Shown here: positions 37,047 through 49,652 of the stretch, piece after piece
Layout of the letters: each line of letters opens with the position of its first letter
How positions within the stretch are numbered: position 1 is the stretch's first letter
Assembly (NCBI GenBank): GCA_037179335.1
Contig: JAKZHN010000006.1
Span: 186,001-250,000 of the forward strand
Source: Cyclaneusma minus
Lineage: Eukaryota > Ascomycota > Leotiomycetes > Marthamycetales > Marthamycetaceae
Length of the DNA: 64,000 bases
Direction of reading: 5' to 3'
Made by a program: the position numbers and the translations under genes
The notes under the pieces: model-generated
Told to the model about the DNA's origin: nothing
Databases searched by the model: none
Seen by the model: the letters and a program-made list of their open reading frames with translations, nothing else

Positions 37047-37713
37047 TTCTGAATCATTTGAAATATTACGGATTATTAAAAGACTCCCCAGTCCCCATTA
37101 CTTGGCATACTCGGAATACTTCCAGTCAACTGCTTGGAAAACTCCAAAATCCAAAATACTTTAAATCTATCTCGTTACAAAAAGCAAGGAATTTCAGTTA
37201 CCGCGGCGACAGCCGACAAAGCTAGGTACTTCCAAACACGCTTAATCTGTGTACCTATGCGATTTCCAAACCCCAGACGCGATCCAGGCTCTCATTCAGC
37301 TCACCCCTAAAAAAGACTCAAGCGACTGACAGACATCCGACTCAGAATTCAGGGCCGCACCATTTTCCCAATTCCCAAACCCAGCGCCCAACCACACACA
37401 GATCACGAGGCAAAAATCACCAAGAATCGCCAAATGGCACAAAAGCTCCGCTGGTGCCTGCATCGCCATCTCACAGAACGCAATTAACCTTTCAATATTT
37501 CCTATCATGACACAGAGGAGGCCTCAGCTTTTACTATCTCTATCTTTCTTTGAAGCGACTAGTCGTCTCATTTCGTCCTATTGTGTCCGTATGTTCATAC
37601 AGACAGACAACACGAAAAGTCTACTTTTCCTCAAACTCCGCTGACCGACTGCAAAAAACACCCTTCAATCTCTGAACGTGCGCTTACTGGAACTTGGAGC
37701 GCCAAGTGCAGGC
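37047..37713. other. Intergenic, downstream of coatomer alpha
   Basis: No gene is seen. The first 150 bp repeat the flank motif of the neighbouring element (TTTGAAATATT, GGAATACTTCC). The remainder is the 3' region of the coatomer alpha gene. Confidence 0.45.
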
Positions 37714-40700
37714 TCAGGCAAACAACTTCAACCCACTCCCGTTCTTGCCCACCTCGCACACCTCACAGACCGCACACACCGTGCCCTTGTACTTGGAATG
37801 GTACTTGCTGCCATCAAACGCACAAGCCTCAAACGGCATGCCGCTGTAGATGGGCGTGTGGCTCGCAGCGCAGATATCAAACTCGGCAAAGGTGTCGAAT
37901 TCGATCTCGATGGCGTCGTTGGGGTTGCGCTCGCAGTGGGCTTTGGTCTTCTTTGCCTGTTTTGTCACAATTAGCAAAACCCTCGCCGCGTAGTACAGAA
38001 GTCAAATGGGGAAATAGGAGAATCAGGGGAGAGATAATGACAGGTAAGACACTTACATTCTCGAGGATCTTCGGCGATCCACCATTCGCCAAAATCCGAT
38101 TCGCAAAGCTCAGCGCCGAATTATAATTCTTCGCCTTAAACGCCGCATTCATCGCACTTCCCAGCGCCAGCTGCCGATGCACAACCTCCAGCTTCGGAAT
38201 GGTGAAATAAGCACTCAGCTCCAGCGCCCTCTTCTGATCAGCAGCGCCCAGCTTACGTCTACTCAATTCAATCGCCATCGCAATGCTGTATTCCGTAGCC
38301 GTAGTAATCAGCTTCTTCGCTTCGTCAACTTCGTCAGGCGAGGACACGGCATTGACGAGCAGAGAGTGCAGGATGTTCTTGAACACCTTGGCGCCGTCTT
38401 CCAGCTTGTTTTGGCGCATGGAGTCGTAGCCGCGCTGTAGGTCGGCACTGGCGATGGTCTCGAGGTCGCGGGGGATGGTGGGTAGGACTTTGCGGGGATC
38501 GGTTTCGTCGAGTGTGCGGCGGATGTAGTTGACGAGTGGGGGCAGGCCGGAGGAGGCGGGGAGGTAGGTTTTCGATGCCTGGTAGATCTCCAGGAATCGC
38601 GGCTTGAGGGGAGCGAAGTTGACGGCGCCGATTTGGCGGTTCAGGAGTTGCATGGCAGTCTCGAAAGAGCCGCCGGCCACATGGTCGGCGGCCAAGGGGG
38701 AGTTGCGAGCCCAGAGTTCGGCTTCGCTGCTGCCGGCACCGCCTGCCTCAGCGCTGTCGACGTTGACAAAATCGCTCTCGACTTCGGGGACGATGTCGTC
38801 TCCCATGTCCCAGCCTGCGGCGGCGTCTTCATCGTCGTCGGCTTCGATGAGTGCACCGTTACTCTTGGCGCCACCATCCACAGTCTCGTCTTCGAAGCCC
38901 ATTCCGTTCGTGGTAGCAGATGGCTCATCTTCAAGAGACAAGCCTTCAACTTGACCGAGAAGTGCCTTCTCGAAGAATGACTGGGATGTTGCTTTGGTTG
39001 GCCAGTTGGCCTTGAAGGTAGAAACAATTGGTTTGGGTGGAGTAAGAGGGGAGCCAAGTTCTGGCAGCGTTATCTGGTCCTCTGTAAGGCCAGTAGCTTC
39101 CAGAATGGCCTCGCACTCTTCAGTCAAGCCATGCGATTTGGCGGTCATGTATGCCAGAGGATCTGTAGATGGTTAGGGTCATGCAGAAAGGCTAAAGATC
39201 CATAATACTTACAAAGGTCAATCTCCTTGAACATCTGTATCCTGTCCTCGACATCTCCCAGATACAGAGCATTCTGGAAACGTGCAGTGAAGTCGCCGCG
39301 GTGCTCAGCAATCTTAGCCATTCGGGTTAGCTTAGCCTCGTCTCCCGTCGCAAGGTACAAGAAAGAGAGCTTGTCGAATTGCCTCAGCTTCTGGTAGGTC
39401 ATCTCGACAATTTGGTGGTTGCCGTGAGCAAGAGCTTCAGCTGTTAATCTAGACCATAACTTTGGTCTGTCAAGTTGCTTCGCCATCTCTACGGCCACCT
39501 CCAAGTTACCACATTCAATTGCCAGCTCAAAACGAGTCTGAGGGTCCTGAACGAATTGCAATGCGATCTCTGGGTATCCCTTCTTCTGCAAATACGCAAT
39601 AATGCTCTGTCCCACAAGACTTGAGTTCTTGATGATTTGCAGCATCTCCTCGTAATTCCTCTTTACCAATGCAAGCTTGAATCGGTATTCGGTTGGGTCA
39701 ATGCTCAGCACCTTGGGCTTGGCAGTGCGGTCGACACAGTAAACGCTGCGTGCCTTGACACGTACAAGGTAGACGGTTTGATCCAAGGTGCGCACAATAC
39801 CGTTGTCGCCATTCAGCAGGGTGTACTTGATGTGGTTAAGGGTCGAGTACAGCAATACTCCTGCATCATCCCAAGCCGCGCTCTTGATACGGATGGTTTC
39901 GTGCAGAGTACTGACTTGCTCGAGGGTGTTGGTCACAATCGTGACGTTGTGCTTGCTCAGAAGAGCGGCATAAAGACCATCGTTGGACCACACAACATAC
40001 TTGACACCAGTCACAGCAAGCTCGGCAACATTCTTCTTCTGCTGAATGTCGTAGAGGGTAACAGCTGTGGGAGTGATCAACATCAGGTTTCCAGTGCCGC
40101 CAAAGTAGATATCCGTCATGCCATGAGGTGCCTTGATGGTCTTGGTCGTGGAGTTGGTGAGATCCTTGATGTCGATTTGTCCTATGGACTGGTTGAATAC
40201 GGCGAATCGATTGCGGGCCACAAAGACTGCTGCATTGCCCTGTCCACGCTTCGAGTCGGTAGGCTCTACTGAGCCAGAACCTTGCTTGGGAAGGTTAATC
40301 AACTCGTATATGCCACCGTCAGCGGGAGAAGTGACCAAAACAGCTCTCTCTGCAGGGTTGTAGGAAAGAGCCCGAGGGGGTACCCAAGGGCTGCCGAGCT
40401 TCTTCAGTGACAACAAGGTAGGGCTTTCGACGTTCTTCTGGAAATCGTATGACCGGACCTGTTTCTCTTTGGTGATGTAGAAAAGGTTGTTTTGATACAC
40501 GGCGGATGCTGGCCTTTCTCGCTCCAGCTTGAAGACCATCACACCGTTGTCGTGACCAGCGGCGAACAAGTTGATTTCGGGATGAGCAGCAATGACCCAG
40601 AATCGGTCATTCTCGCGCTTGAATGACTGCACCGATGTGCGCTTATTCAAGTCCCAGACACGGATCGTCTTGTCCTCTCCAACCGACAGAATGAGGTCTT

Positions 40701-41671
40701 GGTGTGGATGGAACAGAGCGCCCGATGCGTTCTGGAAATGTCCCCTGCATGTATCGACCTCCCAGGCTTTCGTCTCGCTCATGCGCCATAGCTTGACAAG
40801 ACGATCATCTCCGGCAGACACGATAAGGGGTAACGTGGGATGGAATGCGACCCAGTTGACACCCCTGTCGTGACCTTCCAGCACAAATTTCACCACAGCA
40901 TCGGTATTTCCAAACATATCCGCCTGGTTCTGGTTTGCTCGCGACATCTGGTCTTCGAAAGTCATCGAGGTGGGAGCCGAGTGCTTCTTTCGCAGTCCAG
41001 AGATGTCCCAAACTCTGACAGACTGATCCAAGGAGGCCGAAACAACAAGGTCGTCCTTGGGGTGGAATTGGGCGCACATCGTGTAGTGGTTATGTCCGGT
41101 CATCGTGCAGACTATTGCATTTGTCAGTCAATATTCCTGCTTCATTCAAGCTCCTTCACATACTCAAAGACCTGTTCTGCCAGTTCCATATCCTGATGGT
41201 CTGATCGTCGGAGCTGGAAATGATCCATGGGAGCTCATGGTGGAAGAAAACGGTTCGCACATAGTCGAGATGGCCGTTCAGGGTGAAGAGGCATCGGCGG
41301 GTCTGGTATGACCACACCTTGATCTTGTAGTCGTCTCCGCCCGACACGAAGAGGGGCTGAGTCTTGTGAAAGTCGATTCCGCGGACCGGTCCATCGTGCT
41401 CCTCGAATCTGTCGATCAATGTTCCCATCCGGTAGTCCCACAATTGGATAGTCGAGGAGTGTAAAGATACGAGAATCCATGGCCTGGATGTGGTCAGTCA
41501 AGCTCCAATGGCACACAGGGGAGTATAGACCGACCTTTTGGGATGGAAGGCCAATCCCTTAGCCCTCGATGACTTGGACTCGAACTAGCACATGTTTAGC
41601 GGCCGTGAATTGAAACAGGAGCTGGCGCATATTGCACTCACCTTTGTCAACATATTGGGAGAGCTCTGCAT
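37714..41671 (-). CDS. COPA (yeast COP1/RET1): Coatomer subunit alpha (COPI coat)
   Basis: Six exons, 41671-41642, 41584-41535, 41483-41164, 41111-39213, 39162-38057 and 37956-37714, all with GT-AG introns, give 1215 residues, the normal length. Alpha-COP forms the outer COPI cage with beta'-COP and epsilon-COP and recognises dilysine cargo for Golgi-to-ER return. N-terminal WD40 repeats (about 1-320) include AKGLAFHPKR, IQLWDYRMGT, VSGGDDYKIKVW, RTVFFHHELPWIISSSDDQT and LIVSAGDDRLVKLWRM. The helical solenoid follows (YLQKKGYPEIALQFVQDPQT, EMAKQLDRPKLWSRLTAEAL). The C terminus has the conserved CAASHTPIYSG, FEACAFDGSKYHSKYKGTVC and a final CEVCEVGKNGSGLKLFA. At the third junction the GTATGT donor restores the expected NRSLICTMTGHN. 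The gene is divergent from UGGT. Confidence 0.96.
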
Positions 41672-42303
41672 CTTGAAGGAGGGTCGAGGGGTCGGGGGAT
41701 GAAGCCTAAGCTCCGACCATGAAGAATTGGACCGACTTTATAGCACTTCTACTCCGGCTGAGGACAGATTTCTCCAGCGGGTTGAACAGGCGACAGCAGC
41801 AGATCTGTTGGCGGAATGGCTGTCTGCCTAGAAAGTCGAGGGTGGTGGTTGTGTGCTATGCTGCGATCCGCTGCTGCACTGATGTGGCCCGTTCAAATTC
41901 CATGTTGGCCTGAGGCGTAGAGAGGCGCTAGACCACATTTGTATAGCTCCCCCGTCGTCCCTGAAAGCACGGACCAGGTGCCATAAGCTCGGTCCTCCTT
42001 GAGCTTCAAGTTGGCTGAAAGGTGTCCAGAAGACTCTCTCTCTTTGCGCCAAACGGAATAATTCGTCACAACCTCACTGGACGAAAGCTATGTCAGGAGA
42101 CCTATGAGCTCTGTCATCTGAAGGACCAATTCTCAAGTTTGACATCAGATAATCAGCTGCACTTCATGCTTTCCGCGGGCGGATTAGCTGACCTCTGAAC
42201 CTTGGTAGCTGGGAGGGTCTGGATGCCATAAGGCTGAGTTAAAGTCGACGTCTGTCAACACCAAGGGACAGGAAGGACAGAGTACTTCACAAACACCGAA
42301 GCC
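41672..42303. promoter_or_regulatory. Shared divergent promoter region of coatomer alpha and UGGT
   Basis: These 632 bp separate the two start codons, so both promoters lie here. Both genes serve the early secretory pathway, which makes co-regulation plausible. I looked for an unfolded-protein-response-like element and found only weak candidates (GTCGACGTCTGTC near 42245). No gene is present; the open frame at 41719-41913 has no protein-like features. Confidence 0.45.
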
Positions 42304-45300
42304 ATGAAGCTCCCCTGGGGTTTGACGAGTGCTCTACTCGCTCTGGCCTATTCTCATGCTGTGTCCGCTGCGAAAACCCCTGAAATTGATGTGTCTCTCA
42401 GGACATCTTTCGGTGCAGCCCCCTACCTACTAGAACTTCTGTAAGTTGCTGTGTTGTTGTCAAGATTGTGACCATTGGCTTATATAAGTGAACAGAGAAA
42501 CCGCGGGTGATGAAAACTCTACCTCCTATTTACCCCTCCTCGACCGAATAGCAGAAGGCCATTTCTCAGACGCTGCCACCGACAAAGAGCTGTATGAACG
42601 ATTCCTCCACGTTTTGAGAGATGATGGACATATGACAGATGAGGCTCTGTCAGCATACCAATTGGCTTTGTCATTGCGAACCGCAGCACCGAGAATAGAG
42701 GCACACTACCAATACTACCATACGGCTGTTGAGCCAAGCTTGGTTGCAGAACAAGATACGTCATGCCCCGTCTGGGTATCATTGCATGGCAAGCAATACT
42801 GTTCTCCGGCTTTGAATGAACCCCATGGAGATGTGTCAGGTCTCAGGTAAGGAACTTTCAGCAAAAAGGGGGAAAGGGCCTTTTGAACATCACTGAACTT
42901 TGTCTAGGGAGGATGCCGTACTGGCCTTCGATCGGGCGCTTGGGAACTCTTCAGCTGTAGCCTCTATTCTATATGCTGACATTACGTCGCCATCATTCGG
43001 CCAGTTTCACAAGACTCTTTCAAATTCTGCTAAACAAGGGAAAATTTCATACCGACTCCGTCATCGTGTCCCTGCCTCATTCGAGAGAAGCCCCCTTGTT
43101 GTCAACGGGTATGGTGTCGAGCTTGCACTGAAGCGTACCGACTACATTGTGATCGACGACAGAGAAGGAGGAGAGGCCAAAACCGCAAGCAAATCCGAAG
43201 CAGAAGCGAACTTGGAAGATGAAGACATTGCAGATCTCAAGCCCCTATCGACCTCCGAACTTCTATCCCTTGGCCTGAAAGCAGGCAGTTTTGTGATGCA
43301 GAGCCAGAATCCATTTGAAACTCTTGAAAAGATCACTGGCGACTTCCCAAAGTATTCAAGTCTGATCGCTTCTCATAATGTCTCGGAAGACTTTCTCAAG
43401 GAGCACCAAGAGAATCGCGCCATTTATATACCCCCTGGATTCAACATCGTGTGGATGAACGGCCTTCAGATCATCGACCGCCAAATTGATGCCTTCTCCT
43501 TGCTGGATATCCTACGAAAGGAGAGAAAGCTCATCAGTGGGATTCGCGAGCTTGGTTTGACTGGCCAGGAGGGTATCAAGCTTATGGGACATAAGGAAAT
43601 TGCCGCGGCTCAAACCAACGATGAGCCTCAGCGATTTGACTGGAGAGACGATGAAGATGGTAATAATGCCATCATATGGTTGAACGACATTGAAGTGGAT
43701 AAGAGATACCAAGACTGGCCTGATAACATCAGAGCTGTAAGTGTCAACATTTGCGCAAAGTTGCGATATTCTAACGAGTCTTAGATTCTACAACGCACAT
43801 ATCCAGGACAGCTCCCAGCGATCCGAAAAGAGGTTCATAACTTAGTCTTCCCAGTAGATTTCTCTGATCCTAGAGATGCCGAGCTCATTACCGGTCATAT
43901 CCAAGGATTTGTGCGAAAGAAGATACCTGTGCGTTTCGGTATGGTTCCTATCATCAAGACACCTGCTGCGATTCAGCAGTCCAGGATCATCTACCACATC
44001 CAGGATACGTACGGTCTTGCTGGTGCCATGCATTATCTAGGTAAGATTGCTACCACGGGCAAAGCCCCTCAATCTCTGTTTGAATCCGTGGTGAAAGACT
44101 TGAAGCTACGGGATGAGAAGGAAGCAATGACACTCGATGAGGTCCTTGGTGCCGAGAAGTATCAAGCAAACATTGAAGCTGCCCAGAAATGGGTCGAGAG
44201 ACTCTCCGCGGACAGTCCTGTTCCGCCCCTCTTCATCAACGGTGTTGCATTGCCTCGAGATGACAATTGGTTGCAGAGCTTTTCTCAGAGTGTATCCAAG
44301 GATCTGCGGATCGTACAGCAAGCTGTTTTTGAAGCAGTTGTTCAACAAAATGATTATCTCCCCGATCTCTTCCTCGCCTCGGCTGTCAAGAGACGCAATG
44401 CAATTGTCATTCCGGAGGATGAAACTACCATCAAGGTCTTTGATATGAGCAAGCTGTATGATGAGAACAAGGAAGCTTTCCAGGCATTACCAAAAGTCTC
44501 GGCGGATTCGGAAGCTGAAAAGATCAACTGGGCACATATGGTCGTTGTCGCAGACTTCAACACCAAGCATGGACAGGATCTGCTTTCAACCGTTCTACAA
44601 CTTCGCAAATCTTTGCCTGGCATTGAGGTTCAGTCGGTTCACAGTCCTGGAAGCGAGGCAACCTCCTCGACCTTCACGGAAGCTCTATTCTCGCATCTCG
44701 AGGGCCAGTCTTTTGCACCATTGGACTCTGGGGTGTGGCTAACAGAGCTTCTGACCCAAGTCAAAGATGCGGCACCCCGTGATCCGAGCGAGAAGTCTGC
44801 CCAGTACTGGAAGAAAGCTGGACCCATCGTTTCTTCCATTGGTCTAGCACCTGGAGAATCGGGATTACTTCTCAATGGCCGCTTGGTGGGCCCAATTCCC
44901 TCTAAGTCAGAGTTCACTCTCGACGATATCATGTTGCTCCTAGCCTACGAGCGTTCCAAGCGTATCCAGCCGGTCTACTTGGCACTCGAGGATTTGGAAT
45001 TGCTTGACAAGATCGCCACTCCCCTGGAAGCTGCAAGACTCACATCTATCCTCGCAAGCTCAACGGTCTCGGGCATCCCGGAAGGAGTTTACGACCCGGC
45101 TCCAACCGTGCGACGGGACAACTTCAACGTTTTCACCTCCGAGTACACAGCGATTGAAACCGGAGATGCTTCCACTGCTGCCATCCAAATCGTCATGTCC
45201 ATCGACCCAGCAAGTGAGCAAGCCCAAAGATGGGTCCCAATCTTCCGGGTACTCTCGGAACTAGAAGGGGTCTACATGAGGATCTTCCTAAACCCCAAAG

Positions 45301-46940
45301 ATCGACTCCAAGAGCTTCCAGTCAAGAGATTCTACCGCTACGTGCTAGAGTCCAAGCCCACCTTTGACGAGAGCGGTAAACTTGCCGACTCCAAAGCCGT
45401 ATTCACAGGAGTTCCTCAAGAAGCCCTCTTGACCGTGGGTCTAGACGTACCTCCACCATGGCTCGTTGCTTCCAAGGAATCAATCCACGACCTCGATAAC
45501 TTAAAACTAAGCTCCATCAAATCCGACGTCACCGCCATCTACGAGCTCGAGCACATCCTCATCGAAGGCCACTCCCGCGAACCCAACACCATGCCTCCGC
45601 GAGGAGCACAGCTCATCCTAGGTACCGAGCGAGATCCAGCATTCGCCGACACCATCATCATGGCCAACGTCGGCTATTTCCAATTCAAAGCCAACCCAGG
45701 CTTCTACAAAATCCAACTGAAAGAAGGCCGCAGCTCTGAAATCTTCAAAATCGACAGCATCGGCGCGAATGGCTATGACCCCACCGGCATCGACGGCAAC
45801 ACCGAAGTATGCTTAATGTCCTTCCAAGGCGCCACCCTCTTCCCCCGCATCTCGCGTAGGCCGGGCATGGAAACCGAAGACGTGCTCGAAACCGACGACA
45901 GGGTGGGCAAAGACATCATGTCGCAAGGCTTGAAACTGGCCCAGAACCTTTTCGGCGGCAAAGGCAAAAGTGTCTCCAAAACCAGCGATCCCAAACATGC
46001 TGAGATCAACATCTTCTCCGTCGCATCCGGACATTTATACGAACGCATGCTGAATATCATGATGGTATCAGTTATGAAACACACCACCCACACCGTGAAA
46101 TTCTGGTTCATCGAGCAATTCCTCTCGCCGTCGTTCAAAGCCTTTATTCCACATTTAGCTGAGGCTTATGGATTTGAGTATGAGATGGTTACTTACAAAT
46201 GGCCACACTGGCTGCGTGCTCAAACGGAGAAGCAGCGCGAGATTTGGGGCTACAAGATTTTGTTCCTCGATGTGCTGTTCCCGTTGAGTCTGGATAAGGT
46301 TATCTTTGTGGATGCGGATCAGATTGTACGCACGGATATGATTGATCTCGTGAATCACGATTTGAAGGGCGCGCCTTATGGGTTTACGCCCATGTGCGAT
46401 TCCCGCACCGAGATGGAAGGGTTTCGGTTTTGGAAACAGGGGTATTGGAACAACACACTGAAGGGGCTTCCTTACCACATTTCTGCGCTTTATGTGGTTG
46501 ATCTGAGGAGGTTTAGGCAGTTGGCTGCTGGTGATCGGTTACGCCAACAGTACCACGTCTTATCCGCCGATCCGAATAGTTTGTCTAACTTGGATCAAGA
46601 CCTGCCCAACTTCATGCAGCAGATGCTCAGGATTGAGAGTTTGCCGCAGGAGTGGCTGTGGTGTGAGACTTGGTGCAGCGATGAGAGCTTGGAGAAGGCG
46701 CGGACGATTGATCTTTGTAATAATCCGTTGACGAAGGAGCCGAAGTTGGAGAGGGCGAGGAGGCAGGTGCCGGAGTGGAATTTTTATGATGAGGAGATTG
46801 AGGGGGTGAGGAGGAGGGTGAGGGGGGAGGATGCGGAGAAGGATGGGGAAAAGGAGGCCAAGGAGGAGGTGGGGGAGATGAATACGAAGAGTAGGACGTG
46901 GGGGGAGCCCGAAGCTACGCATACGAAGGATGAGTTGTAG
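42304..46940 (+). CDS. UGGT (fission yeast gpt1): UDP-glucose:glycoprotein glucosyltransferase (UGGT)
   Basis: Four exons, 42304-42440, 42496-42846, 42908-43736 and 43785-46940, give 1490 residues, typical for UGGT. The enzyme is the ER folding sensor: it adds glucose to N-glycans of misfolded glycoproteins so that calnexin rebinds them. A signal peptide (MKLPWGLTSALLALAYSHA) is followed by thioredoxin-like sensor domains and beta-sandwich regions (about 25-1170). The catalytic GT24 domain lies at about 1180-1440, with INIFSVASGHLYERML, HTVKFWFIEQFLSPSFKAFI, the Mn-binding DxD in VIFVDADQIVRTDM (about D1282 and D1284), GFTPMCDSR, FWKQGYWNN and NLDQDLPNFMQ. The protein ends in KDEL, an ER-retrieval signal, after an acidic tail. 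The full domain set and retained catalytic residues indicate an active enzyme rather than a Kre5-type divergent copy. Confidence 0.96.
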
Positions 46941-47346
46941 ATGTTGGAATACCTGGGAGGTGTGGGTATAGATGTTGTTTAGATCAGATCACATCACAAT
47001 TAAGGCATTTAGACACAGGTGGGCATGTCACTGTATGGTTGATGGCTGTATTTCATTGTATATCCTCTTCCTAAAGTCTCAAGCCATCGGCATCGTAGTT
47101 CCCCGTCATATCAAAGTCTTGAGCCCTGGTATCCACGTCCCTTTTGCTTTCCCCTTCTTGATATCGTTCGCGCCCTTCTTTGGGAGGCTCTTCGAAAATC
47201 TTCTTTCGGACCGTCGGCGAGGGTACCGTAGCCACAGTTTGTTAGCTATTTGCACCGGCAGGCAGTGGGTCGAGACGTAGGACATAGGTAGTTGAAGGAA
47301 GACACAGAAACAAAAGGCTTCGGGCTTCCCCTTTCAAACACCCAAC
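46941..47346. other. Intergenic between UGGT and the first YxLRS-family gene
   Basis: This is the convergent 3' region between UGGT (+) and the first family copy (-). No gene or repeat is recognised. Confidence 0.5.
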
Positions 47347-47769
47347 TCATCGTTGACCTTCCATACCTGCGATCAGTCCTGAGGACTTCCGTCCTCCGCA
47401 CTTCACTTTGCCAGCCGATTTCTTTTTCTTGATTCCGCCATGTTTGCTAGTCACGCCGCTGCTGCTGCCGCTGCTGCTGTTCTTTGCATCGCGTTTCTTG
47501 GTTTTCTTGGAGTTGGCGGTTGTGGACTTGTTGTAAGGGATCTGGTCGTCGCTCTTGTTGGTTGAGATCTTGGCGCCGCTGTTGATAGCTGGTGTGGTGG
47601 TCTTCGAACGACGCGAGAGCTCGACGTTGGGACGGTTTCTGGAACGGAGATTGTAGCGCCCTGGGATGGTTATGAGGAGTTGTTGCTCGCGAGGAGTGGG
47701 TGGGATGGTGAGAATAGACGTACCGGCTGGGTCGGACCTCATCGAATCGAGCTTCTTTTTCGGTGCCAT
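47347..47769 (-). CDS. YxLRS-family protein, short type, copy A
   Basis: The frame is open throughout, but a 63-nt intron (GTACGT...ATCCCAG) is predicted because all sister copies have one at the same place. The exons are 47769-47724 and 47660-47347, 119 residues. The leader is MAPKKKLDSMRSDPAG; the intron splits its last Gly codon after the first base, and exon 2 opens RYNLRSRNRP. The rest is Lys/Ser/Thr/Asn-rich and likely disordered, ending CGGRKSSGLIAGMEGQR. Its high basic content suggests a nuclear or nucleic-acid-binding protein, but that is inference and I recognise no known domain. The intron length is a multiple of three, so retention would also give a readable product. It is the first of at least eight same-strand relatives. 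Confidence 0.65.
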   Translation of the reverse strand: MAPKKKLDSMRSDPAGTSILTIPPTPREQQLLITIPGRYNLRSRNRPNVELSRRSKTTTPAINSGAKISTNKSDDQIPYNKSTTANSKKTKKRDAKNSSSGSSSGVTSKHGGIKKKKSAGKVKCGGRKSSGLIAGMEGQR

Positions 47770-48038
47770 TGTTATGCCAGGTCTTGATTTTGAGTGGACG
47801 TCTTGGGTGGTGAGATTGCTTGGTGTTTTACGGAGCTGTCTGTTGTGGACGTTGTTGTTGTGATGGTGGTGGTAAGGAAGTGAGGTCTGGGTTTGACCAA
47901 ATTGTGAATTTTGAATTTTAGAAACATAGGTAGCTACGCGGACAAGGGATTACTGAGGTGGGGGCTGCGGAAGCGATTGAAATCAGGCGACAAATCATAA
48001 TGAAGGCATGTAGATACAGGTGGATGCACACAGTAGTT

Positions 48039-48602
48039 GACGGTTGGTAGTTGACTGCAGTTTAAAACTGCAGTTTGGCAGTTCAGTTTGACCCTTGGAC
48101 TGAACTGCCAGTTTAGTCCAAACTAGTGGCATTGGTAGAAATGTTATTATTTTTTCTATATATAAAGGTGTTTTTTCAGAAATATTAAAATACAAATACC
48201 GGAAAAATCTAAATCCGGATAAAAAGACCGGAAAACAATTAATCCGAATAAAAAGGCCGGAAAAACCTTAATTTAGGTATTTGCGAATTTATTTAAGCCA
48301 CGTTTATATTAACCGATAGCAATACAATATAATATTAATTTATTATTCAAAATAAAACTTTTATAAATTTTGTTTACATTTAAATACGTATTATTTTCTA
48401 TTGGACTTAATAAAAATATTTATAAAAAATAAAAAATAAAAAATCCTATTTTAATTAATTTTTTCCCTAAAAACTGGCAGTCCGGACTGAACTGCCAATT
48501 TGGGCCTCAAACTGGCAGTTCAGTTTCAGTTTGACCCCCGGACTGAACTGGCAGTTCAGTTTGAAGCTCCAAACTGGACTGTTTAAACTACTGCCAGCCC
48601 TG
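48039..48602. mobile_element. Non-autonomous hAT-like inverted-repeat element, AT-rich interior
   Basis: An AT-rich core (about 48130-48470) is bracketed by inverted GC-balanced ends. The right end read on the minus strand starts CAGGGCTGGCAGTAG and continues AGTTTAAAC; the left end starts GACGGTTGGTAGTTG and continues GCAGTTTAAAAC. Both ends also contain several copies of CAGTTCAGTTTGACC and its inverse GGACTGAACTG, making the ends internally palindromic. CAGGG starts are typical of hAT elements. I could not find a matching target-site duplication, so the exact ends are uncertain. It lies between copies A and B of the YxLRS family. Confidence 0.65.
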
Positions 48603-48727
48603 ACTCCGCCGCTCCAGTACGGTCGCGAGAGCTGTAGAACTATGGTCAGCTCTATATTACTACCCTAAAAGCCTGTATCATTTGCAATCCATACCTTCAG
48701 GTTATATAGGATGCCGAAGTCCCCGGT

Positions 48728-49097
48728 TCACAGCTCGAAGACCCCCTCTCCCTCGACTCCGGCAATGAGGCCGGAAGACTTGCGACCTCCGCCGCAAACC
48801 TTCCCGGCTTTCTTCTTCTTCTCAACGGCCCTCTTCTTCTTCTTTCCGCCCGTGCTTTCTGAATTTTCCGAAACGCTCTCTGGGCGCTTGTCTTTCGTCT
48901 TGTCGGTTAATTCGTTGGAGCTCGCAGCTTCGTTGGGCTTGGAGGTCTTGGAGCGTGAGCTGGACTTCTTTTTGTGAGGAGCTGAGGGTTTGCCAGAAAA
49001 TTTGTTGCTAGTGGTAATTGGGTTGGAGGGAGAGAGGGAAAGACGTACTGCTGGGATTAGCTGTCTCCATGGTGTCAAACTTGCGCTTTAAAGCCAT
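48728..49097 (-). CDS. YxLRS-family protein, short type, copy B (motif lost)
   Basis: The predicted exons are 49097-49049 and 48981-48728 with a 67-nt phase-1 intron (GTACGT...CCCTCAG), giving 100 residues. The leader MALKRKFDTMETANPSS aligns with the other copies. Exon 2 is Lys/Ser/Glu-rich and ends with GGRKSSGLIAGVEGEGVFEL. The YxLRS block is missing, because the only acceptor that keeps frame lies beyond where it would be encoded. Over the 11 identical residues of the tail shared with copy A (RKSSGLIAG and EG), ten codons differ at the third base while the amino acid is kept, which argues that this tail is translated and selected. Function is unknown. Confidence 0.6.
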
Positions 49098-49652
49098 TGT
49101 TGTTTATGGGTAGGTTGGCTTTGGGCTTGTGGATGGATTATGGGATGTGGAGTTTAGTTGGTGTTGGGAAGTGGTCGGCCTTGTGGGGGGTGGTTTGGGG
49201 AGGGTCAGGTGTAAGTGTCCGTTGTGGTTTGTTGTTTTCGTGGCGGTGAGAAAGTGCGGTGGGTTTGGATGAAATTGTAAAATGTGAAGTGAGGCTACGC
49301 GAAAAAGTGATCACTTAGGTAAGGCTGATTATATATGGCAATGGTTCACTTTCCTCCACCTCCTCTTTCTGGTGGTATTTAGACTCAGGAAAGGCATAAT
49401 AGTTGTGCATTTTCCTACGTAGGTACTCTTTCCTGCTCTCAAAGATTCAGAAACGCTCATGATGCCTGATATCCACCACCATTCGGCCTCTTGGCTTATT
49501 TTGGTGCTCTGAGACTGAGTGGCAATATCTCCGGTCTCATTGTTACTCACGGGCGTCGTGGTCTGCTCCAATTCGGGGTTTAAGACTATCCTTCTTCCTC
49601 GATCGTTCCACGGAAATGAAGGGCCTGGAAACCTCGTTCTCACCGCGGTCTC
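49098..49652. other. Intergenic between copies B and C
   Basis: This is the upstream region of copy B and the 3' region of copy C. No gene, transposon end or clear repeat is seen. Confidence 0.45.

Noticed and set aside
39637..40272. Plus-strand open frame of 211 codons
   Set aside because: It is antisense to the coatomer alpha solenoid and WD-associated coding region.
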